A DNA stretch of 64,000 nucleotides from Chloranthus sessilifolius (lineage: Eukaryota > Streptophyta > Magnoliopsida > Chloranthales > Chloranthaceae): the NCBI GenBank assembly GCA_021018995.1, contig CM037598.1, positions 75,286,671 to 75,350,670 of the forward strand. The letters run 5' to 3'. This document shows positions 55,716 through 64,000 of the stretch, in pieces. The position numbers and the translations under genes are program-made. The notes under the pieces are model-generated. The model was not told the DNA's origin. It made no database searches and saw only the letters and a list, made by a program, of their open reading frames with translations. Each line of letters opens with the position of its first letter. The first letter of the stretch is position 1.

Positions 55716-57089
55716 AGGTTCTTATACTAACTCAAAATTAAAAGTGGCTCATAACTAACTACCTTTAGCCTGTATTATATAGCCTGGTAAGGCCCAGCGA
55801 ACCTAAAACATTTGTCTTCAAAGGTCTAGGCTATCAACGGGTCAGGTCAGATCCAACGAATAATTAATATAATTTTTTACATCTATTAGACGATTGGATC
55901 AAGGATTTGCAAATCTCCTCAATTTTTTAAACTAGTTTTTACATAAAAAAGAGAATTGATCCACCGTTAAGAGCATTTTGCTTAAATGCCCCAAGATTAA
56001 ACCATTCAATGGGTTAAAATCAAGAGAATTTAAGTAAAAATGCACTTGCAAAGTTGTAATCGCCAATCGGTATTCGCTTTGCCAAACTTGCAATCGCCAA
56101 AATACACATGCAAAGTTTCACCTTTTTCAAATATTCATAAAATTTTTTTATTTAAAATTGATTGGAAAAAATTATCATAAAGTCTATAAAATCTAGAGGC
56201 CCAGGACAATTTGCCCGGGTGTAGAGAAATCTCTACACCCACCATTAGTTGGCCATTAAGTGGCATCCATCACGAGGATCGAGTGCCACGCAACTTAGCC
56301 AAGGTCGATTAGATCCCGTAAAAAAAAATAATTATTTTTTACTCCGTTAAAAATGTGGTGAAAGTTTGAAAAAATCAATGCACCATAGTTTTGGGGCGTT
56401 ACCTTATCTTTGACCCATCAAATAGAGGACAAATAGTCAAAAACTTAATTTTTTTTAAAATCACGTCTTATGGCTGATCAACCAGAAATAGGATTTGTTT
56501 TGGGTTGATCATGTCACGTGGCATGCGATTTGACCACTGGGCGCACAGGTCATCCTGTGCACCAGGGCGTAATCTCCCTAACGCCTAAAATCTCTTCACA
56601 AAAAAAATTAATTAAAATTTTTTTTAATCAAATTTAGATGTTGTTTCAAATTATCTCATTTCGGTCTGCTCAGAATTTTGCAAATGACTGAGATTATTCC
56701 AAATCCAAATCAAATGACTAGTTCCCAAACGCACCATGAGGGAGGGTTTGGATATAGGAAAAATGATAGAAAACGAAGAGTCGGATTTACAAATCCGTCA
56801 TTTTCCACCGTTTGGGTTGTAAATATGAGTGGGAAAATATAATTCCAACTTCCCATACTTTCCGAACAAAATTTCGAGGGAGACCCTCGGATTATCTTTT
56901 TACGTCCCCTTAGAAAAAGGAAGCGCTCATTTTTTTGAGTGGCACTCTTTTTAACAAGGTATCAATTTTTGAATCTGATGAAACTTTTACCTTACCCATC
57001 TCCTCCAGTAGACATGCATTGACTACTTTGAATTAGACAATAGAGATCATTTTTCCTCTCAATCTTTAAAATAATCGATCTTGAGATCA
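55716..57089. other. Intergenic DNA
   Basis: AT-rich DNA without supported genes. Two perfect short hairpins occur, GGGTGTAGAGA-AA-TCTCTACACCC at about 56218-56241 and GCACAGG-TCAT-CCTGTGC at about 56545-56562. Nothing else is recognised. Confidence 0.5.
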
Positions 57090-59100
57090 TGTCACGACCC
57101 CGAATCCTAGCCAATCAAAAGGGCCTAGAATTCCATGTGACACCGCACGCTTATTAAGACGATAAGCAGACATACATATCTTACCATAACTTAAATAAAA
57201 TTGGGCTCCTAAAAATCGTGAACCAAATTTTCTTCTCATATTAAAAATTCCTTTCATTAAGCTTACATTGAAATTTGTGTCCATTATACTAAATAATCAG
57301 AAATAAACGTGTTGAAATGTCTTTATAAATACTTCATGCATACTTGACATTGCGTAATTGGTCATCCACGTCGTCACCCTTATAAATCGTATCATCTACC
57401 AGTGCATCAAGTCCATCGGGTAGTGTAGTCTATATATTCACCTGCAACTATTAGTTTTTCGTGGGATGAGTTTACTCAGTCACGTAAACTTAGTGGGTTG
57501 CAGAACCGATCCACCATAATTTGCCCAAGTGATCATGAGTGCAACCTCGTAAGTGGAACTAAATCTTTTATAATTTCCATATAAACAACATAATAAAAGT
57601 TTTCATAAATATTTCATAACTATAAAGCTGAAAGAACGTAACAAATTTCAATACATATGATGCTTCTAATATTTATTATTTTTCTTACTTGTCTTATCAA
57701 TTTAACTTACACGATATATCTTAAGTCTTATCGTAGCTTCATACGCCTATACAACGTACTTTGCATCATACTTATTTTACGTAAACGATCTATGCTAGGG
57801 CCGCTGCTCTAGCCTATCACGTGAGGTCCACGTGTAGAAAATCACCTAACTTCATATCATATCGTAAACCATCATCGAGCCTGATGAGGTTGCGTGCATA
57901 ACAATCAGTGTTCTCTTATGCCGAGACACTGTCGTATCATATTGTCTTTAAGACCTGTCTTGACTGCAGACGTTGTACCCTTATAGTAGCATATAAGGTA
58001 TGACATGTGTAAAATTTAATTCATATTCAGATGGTCTTCACAATGTATTTTAAAATATCTATATCTTATTGTATCTATATCTTATCATATTTTTATTTCT
58101 TATCATTTTCATAGAACTTAAGTTAGAGTGAGTCATGGTGCGATAAGATTAACTAAACTACGCTTTCCAAGGGACGAGTTCTGTAATAACCTAGATGTAC
58201 TTCGTGTGGCAGTCTGTACTATCATAGAGGTGTTACATTCGTACATAGATGCTTACATTCTAAGTTTTATGTGATCGTGAAAGGAACCCTACCATGACGA
58301 AGGCTTATAAGTCGTGTGTCATATCTTATTCCTTTTTCTTATCATACATATGCCCTAACGTATTTCTAAGTGATGAATGTCATACAATGTAATGAAGCCT
58401 ATAATAAGAAACTAACTAACCATAAGGGAGCTAATATTACTTGTAATATTTTGAACTATGATTCAAACACATAAATTTATCATAGCGAGATGTTAGAAAT
58501 ACTGATATCAAATTGGTATCTATAAAATACTGAGTTAGACTTTAACTCTCAGATATTAGATTAAACTCTAAGATCTTATAGGGTTAGATTATGGTTTAAG
58601 ATTGATTTCAGGCACCTCGCTCATCTTTAAGAGGGAGTAGAAGGTGGCCTACAATGAAGGCACGTGGGTTCTAAAATACGTATCACAAGGTGATGTTAGC
58701 ATGATCTCATAAGATAGGTCTTGTCGATCTGATGAAAACTTACTGGTCATTTGTGAAATTTGGCTAACGATTGACTCTCGTGTAACTCACACAAGTTCCG
58801 ACCATCGGATCCTTGTTACACGATTTTTGGGATATGTACACCTTCATAACGTGGGTAGAAAATGTATTTAAACAGTTATTATAAGCTTAGAAGGTGAGTT
58901 GAGTCTATTCCAAAAGTTTAGGCTTCGACTTTTCAGGAATCTTTAGCTTAAATTGAATATTTGGGCTTCCTGGGTACTTAGGCGCATCTAAGGTCTGAAG
59001 GTCAAATAGGTCCATTTGGTAGGATCCGTGGACTCAATTAATGATTTGTGGGCCTTGTAGGATCCATATGGTTAAGGATATGGACCTATTTTAAAGTTTA
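57090..59100 (+). mobile_element. Probable LTR relic (Gypsy, TGTCACGACCCC type)
   Basis: It opens TGTCACGACCCCGAATCC, a common start of plant Gypsy LTRs. Inside are GGCCGCTGCTCTAGCCTATC and repeated ATCTTAT/ATCATAT-rich stretches as in Tekay-like LTRs. The right end could not be fixed and no coding region follows, so this may be a solo or fragmentary LTR. Confidence 0.4.
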
Positions 59101-61379
59101 CGATCCTTACGTCTCAATTTGAGAATTTGGTTATAAAGTATGTTTTCAAGTGAGCATGTGCATTATGTCAAGCGACACAAAAATTGAGGTTTATTATCTA
59201 AGATAACCCTAGCCTCCCAACTAATCCCCAAATCATTCCCCTTGAGATCGAAATAAACCTAGCCTCCCTATCCCTTTTTGAAGAGGAGGTACCCCTGCCT
59301 ATACCACAACCTGCCTTAACCTGCCCCAAGCCTGTATTAATGTTCGAGGACTAGGTCCCGGATAAGCCAATGATAAACATGATGGGAGCTGACCCTCAAA
59401 AGTCATCTCAATCAACTTCCTCCACTAGATCAGGTAAGGGTGCGACATCTCAGGTGAGGAATTGGGCGTTAATTCCCCTAACTCTGGAAGCATCAAATGA
59501 CCATAAATACGACATCAGTTTTCAAAAAAAAAAACAACCTATAAAAAGTGAGGCTAGCCCTTGGCAGACAATACCATATGTATATAGAAACCCGCCTTTC
59601 TAAGGGCTAATCTCTGAAGAAAAGGAAAATCATAAAAAATAGAAAAAAAATTTAAAAAACTTTAAAAATATTATCTTTTAAAATTTCAGATAAAATCAAG
59701 AAAAATAATGCCTTAATTGAAGAGCTCGCCCGACTTGAAGCCAACCTCTTTCCTGTAAAAATATAAGGAGAGGTAGGAGTCACGAATCTAGATGACGAGG
59801 ACTTAACCGAGGAGCTTTCCAATGAGCTCCTTCAAAGGTACACCGATTTTGAGCATAGTCTTATCCCAATCGTTGAAGAAATTGAAGACGTCAATCTGGG
59901 TACCGAGGAGGTTCCTAGAATCATTAAGATCAGAACGCCGTTGTCTCTCGAGGAAAGAAAAGGCATGATTAACTTCCTTCGGTCATTCCAAGACGTCTTT
60001 GCATAGTCATGCGAGGGCATACCTGGTTTGGATACCAATTTGTCGAGCATGAGTTATTCCTATATCTCGACGTTAAGCCAGTCAAGCAGAAGTTAAGATA
60101 TCTCCGACCATTATGGATGCTGAAGGTGAAGGATGAGGTTGGCCAACATTGTACCAATACCAAAGAAAGATGGAAAGGTTCGCATATGCATTGATTTTAG
60201 AAACCTCAATAAGGCGAGCCTAAAAGATGACTTTCGTTTGTCACATATCGACATCTTGGTCGATAACACTACTAGGCATGGAATGCTCTCATTCAAGGAC
60301 GGATTTTTCGGTTATAATCAGATCAAAATGGAGGAGGCAGACCAAGAAAAGATAGCATTCATCAGCCCATGGGAAACTTTTTATTACCGAGTCATACCAT
60401 TCGGGTTGAAAAATGCTAGAGCGACGTACCAAAGAGCAATGACAACACTCTTCCATAACATGAAGCACCAAGAAATTGAGGTGTATGTCAACGACATGAT
60501 AGCCAAGTCTCAGGAGAGAGGTGAACATCAAGTAAAACTCTAAAAGTTGTTTGAATGACTGAGAAAGTACAGGCTACGTCTAAACCCGCAAAAATATACA
60601 TTCGACGCCATGTCAGGAAAGCTACTAGGCTTCACCATCAGCAGAAAAGGCATCGAAGTTGACCTAGTCAAGGTAAAAGTCATGGTAAATATGCCACCAC
60701 CATCTACCGAGAAAGAAGTTAGAGGGTTCTTGGGCAGAATATTGTACATTAGTCGGTTCATTGCACAGTTAACTCCTATTTGCATGCCGATCTTCGAGCT
60801 ACTAAGAAAAAATTTGCCCATTGAATGGAATGATGATTGTCAAGCTGCATTCGATAAGATCAAAGGCTACCTCCTTAAACCTCCAATTTTGGTACCCCCA
60901 GTACCGAGAGACCGCTGTTAATGTACTCTCCATGACAGAATTCTTGATGGGATGCGTCCTAGGACAGCATGATAAGATTGAAAGAAAAGAGCAGACCATT
61001 TACTACCTGAGCAAGAAGTTCACCGATTACGAGACACACTATTCTCATATGGAGAAAGCATGTATAGCTCTCATATGGGCTACATAGAGGCTTCGTTACT
61101 ACCTGCTCTCTCATGCAGTTCTCCTCCTGACTCGAATGGATCCCTTGACATACTTGTTTGAAAAGCCGGCTCTCACGGGCCGAACTGCACACTGACAACT
61201 TCTCTTATCAGAGTTTGACATCATATATGTCACGCAAAAGTCAATTAAGGGGCAAGCACTCGCTGACCATCTTGCCGAAAATCCTTTACCTAACTACAAA
61301 CCTCTGAGAACCAAATTTCCTGATGAGGACAGCTTGTTCATGGTAGAGGATGATATAGAAGAAACAGAGGAGTCCTAGG

Positions 61380-61740
61380 TAATGTACTTCGACGGGGCAT
61401 TAAATGCCGAAGGTCAAGGAGTTGGCGTTGTTCTAATCTTGCCAAAAAGGTCCCACGTACCAGTATCCATCAAGCTCGATTTCCCTTGCGCTAACAACGT
61501 GGCAGAGTATGAAGCCGGTGTAGCCAATTTACAAGCAGCACTCGACCTGAATATAACTCATCTTAGCGTGTTTGTTGACTCACAACTAATCATATGCCAG
61601 ACAAACGGAGACTGTAAGACGAAAGATGAAAAACGAAAACTAATCTTGTACCATGAACACCTTGAAGATCTAATAGCATACTTCAACGGTGTTACCTTCT
61701 CCTATGTCCCATGAGCAAGAAATTGATTTGCCGACGCACT
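61380..61740 (+). pseudogene. Second (archaeal-type) RNase H domain of element E
   Basis: YFDGALNAEGQGVGVVLILP, NNVAEYEAGVANLQAALDLN and LSVFVDSQLIICQTNG are the blocks of the additional RNase H domain that the Tat lineage is known to have acquired downstream of its own RNase H. The same domain start is visible in D at 53560. Fossil copy. Confidence 0.85.
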
Positions 61741-61859
61741 CGTGACTTTGGCATCAATAGTCAAAATTCCCTACGGTGTCGAGATGAAGCCAATCATGAT
61801 TGGACAGAGAAATGAGCCGGCATTTTGCCTCCAAATTGAGATTTCCAAAAAGTTAGATG

Positions 61860-63115
61860 ATCAGCCTCCATGGTTCTCAGATATCAAGAATTTTCTCGAA
61901 ACTCAAGATTTCCCTAAAAGCACGTCCAAGACTGATAGGCGGATTATCCAACATTTAGCGGCGAACTATGTTATCTGTGGTGAGTGCCTTTACAAACGAT
62001 TATATAACAATATCCTGCTCAGATGCCTAACTGAAAGCGAGGGAACCAGCATCATAAAAGAGATCCACGAAGGAGTATGCGGGGCTGACATTAATAGGCA
62101 CTTGCTCGTTAAGAAAATCCTACGACAAGGGTATTTTTGGACTACAATGGACTATTGCAAGCACGTTCAAAAGTGTTACAAATGTCAAGAACACTCTAGA
62201 CTGATACATGCTCCAGCCATAGATCTACACAACATGACCACTCTATGGCCATTTTCCAAGTGAGGCCTCGACCTAGTCGGAAAGGCCAATCCAAAGGCTT
62301 TTAACGGACATCAGTTCATCCTCATCGCCATCGAGTACTTCCTAAAATGGGTGGAGGCAGCATCTTGTGTGAGCATCACGACCAGTCATGTTAAGAAGTT
62401 CATCAAGAATAACATCGTTTGTCATTTCGACATGCCCAAAGATATCATCACAAGTAACAACACCAACTTTATGAACAAGCGCATCAGAGCCTTATGCGAG
62501 CAATACAAAATCAAACATCATCGTTCATCACCATATAGGCCCTAAACTAACAGAGCCGTAGAAGCTGCTAATAAGACAGTCGTTCGCATCCTTGAGAAGA
62601 TGGTCGTCACATACCGAGATTGGAGTGATATGTTACCCTTCACAATATGGGCCTATCGAACGTCAATCTATACTGGTACTGGGACAACACTATTTTCCCT
62701 TGTGTATGGAACTGAGTTTGTGCTACCAGTTGAAGTTGAAGTACTTTCACTAGGTATTCTCATCGAGTCCAATTTACCATAGGCCGAGAGGGAGAGATCC
62801 CATTTTGAATAACTAAATCTGATCGATGAAAAGAGGCTCCTATCCTTGTGTCACACCCAAACCTATCAGAGGAGGATCGCACATGCTTACAACAAGCGTG
62901 TTCACGTTCGAGATTTAAAGGTGGGTGACACGGTACTCATAAAAATCTTTTTCTCTCTCCATGCTGATCCAAAAGAAAAATTCAAGTCAAACTGGGAAGG
63001 ACCTTATGTCATCCAAGAAGTACTCCCTAGATATGCGCTCCGCCTCGCCACCATGGATGGAGAACATATTCCCGAGCCCATCAACGTTGGATGCGTGCGA
63101 CGATTCTACTCTTAG
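61860..63115 (+). pseudogene. Integrase region of element E
   Basis: The zinc-binding part is at 62040-62200 (EIHEGVCGADINRHLLVKKI, YCKHVQKCYKCQEHSRLIHA). Core motifs follow: GKANPKAFNGHQFILIAIEY, KWVEAASCVSITT, and AVEAANKTVVRILEKM with WAYRTSIYTGTG. The C-terminal KSNWEGPYVIQEVLPRYALR and EPINVGCVRRFYS end is typical of Tat integrases. Fossil copy. Confidence 0.9.
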
Positions 63116-63689
63116 TCTCCCGCAGCAAGATAAATATCGATAAAAATGGATGCGTGATTGCTTAAGAACCCCAAAAAAGAAGCCATCATTTTAAAGCTAA
63201 GTAGCCAAAAGGTGTCATTTAAATGCTTATATCCTTTGCTGCACTCATTGAGCCATTAGCCTTTCTTTCATAAACCCATCCTCAGAAAAAGGAGAAAGAA
63301 AAAGTGTATATACCAAATGAAAAAAAAGAAAAGAGTTACTATTAAAATAAATAAAAAATCAGAAAAGTAAAATCCCAAAAAGAGGATGTCTGAATAAAAG
63401 CAAAGAAAATAAAAAAATTGATAGAAAAATCATGAGGTATGCACAGTAAAAATTCCCAAAGGAAGAAGTGTATTATGGCAACTAGAACTCAATCAAGAAA
63501 AACTTTTAAACCCAAGAATACCTTCAAAATTCCTAACCTATCCCTTCTAACTCATGGCCACGATACATCCCTGAAGAAAGCCCTCTAAAGGGTCTACAAG
63601 CAGTCACAGTATCCATTAAGTTAGCAAAAACCAAGCTGAGAGACAACAAGGAACTCCATACAGCCGGCTATAACGGAATCGATGTCTAT

Positions 63690-63920
63690 GTCGTGGCCTT
63701 TCAAAAAAAAATTGATGTGGTAAAAACTCGTAAGGGTGCCACGGATAAAAAGAGCGGGCTTGTGCGAACTAGGTGAAAACTTGAAAAGGCGCGTGGGGTA
63801 AAAGATCACAAACCCCTGAATGTAGTGAAAACTTGGAAGGACACTACGGGTAAAAAAGAGGGTGATAATAGGCATGACAAAAACCCATCTTAGGTGCTGT
63901 GAGTAAAATTGTTCTAAAAG
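63690..63920 (+). repeat. GGTGAAAAC...GGGTAAAA repeats in the 3' region of element E
   Basis: Three to four degenerate units of 55-65 bp, each with GTGAAAACTTG or GTAAAAACTCG, an AGGGTGCC/AGGCGCG/AGGACAC word and GGGTAAAA or GGATAAAA. Such repeats are common in the 3' untranslated part of Tat-type elements. Confidence 0.7.
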
Positions 63921-64000
63921 AAAGAAAAAGAAAAGAAAAATCATTCAATTATTCCTTTAGTTACATTTTCGAACTATCTGGTCTTCAATCGGGTCGCTCA

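Larger units (their letters stand above)
59195..64000 (+). mobile_element. Broken Tat-type Gypsy element E, left part missing, runs off the window
   Basis: The left edge starts inside sequence homologous to D at about 51400 (ATTCCCC...GAAATAAACCTAGCCTCC). RT and connection lie at 60130-60930 (VPKKDGKVRICIDFRNLNKA, YNQIKMEEADQEKIAFISPW, GFLGRILYISRF), first RNase H signal at about 60930-61180, the second RNase H at 61380-61740 and integrase at 61860-63115. A non-coding 3' region with short repeats follows. D and E are copies of one family. Broken, with many breaks. Confidence 0.85.

Noticed and set aside
56215-56585. Possible Helitron (hairpin followed by CTAA)
   Set aside because: The hairpin-to-CTAA distance and the host base after it do not fit, and no TC start or Rep/helicase is visible.
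57087-57284. Minus-strand 65-codon frame at the start of the LTR-like relic
   Set aside because: It has no motif and lies inside the probable LTR; chance frame.

Overview
The window is nuclear DNA from a flowering plant. It holds one clearly intact host gene, with four exons, introns and plant splice signals. Almost everything else is nested transposable elements: Gypsy elements of Tekay-, Athila- and Tat-type, one Copia, TRIMs, hAT/Mutator/CACTA-like MITEs, and AT microsatellites. I cannot name the species from the sequence.

Layout. 1-4819: right-hand part of a non-autonomous LTR element (A1, + strand) carrying only a plant-specific accessory ORF. 4826-5960: tandemly duplicated promoter-side repeats. 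6190-16594: an NPH3/RPT2-like (NRL) BTB gene, most like Arabidopsis At5g03250, with a 6.7-kb first intron full of small elements. 17122-17770: two MITEs abutting at a shared target site. 18529-20690: broken Copia. 20690-25385 (-): broken DUF1985-type gene whose introns each carry ATCGAT-type minisatellites and whose main exon holds a solo Athila-type LTR with a perfect target duplication. 26457-27161: hAT-like MITE. 27258-31756 (-): broken Tekay-type element (A2) whose LTR family matches A1. 31757-53640 (+): broken Tat-type element (D), with a 14.4-kb Athila-type element (B, 32296-46721, -) nested in its leader and flanked by a perfect GTGAC duplication. 53662-55190: LTR and leader of another Tat-type family (F). 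57090-59100: probable LTR relic. 59195-64000 (+): a second copy of the D family (E), running off the window.

The most unusual signal is a class of short palindromes, TCGA arms around a self-complementary 4-bp core (TTAA, TGCA) or a near-palindromic TTGA/TCAA core. They are clustered in the LTRs or leaders of unrelated elements, and related ATCGAT-type repeats sit in the introns of the DUF1985 gene. In two unrelated elements (A1 and B) such palindromes and a TATA-like box lie just upstream of the same accessory ORF family. In the Athila LTR family the palindrome cores and a four-unit LTR array have changed together between lineages. The host gene appears to have kept a fully open reading frame in spite of this environment.
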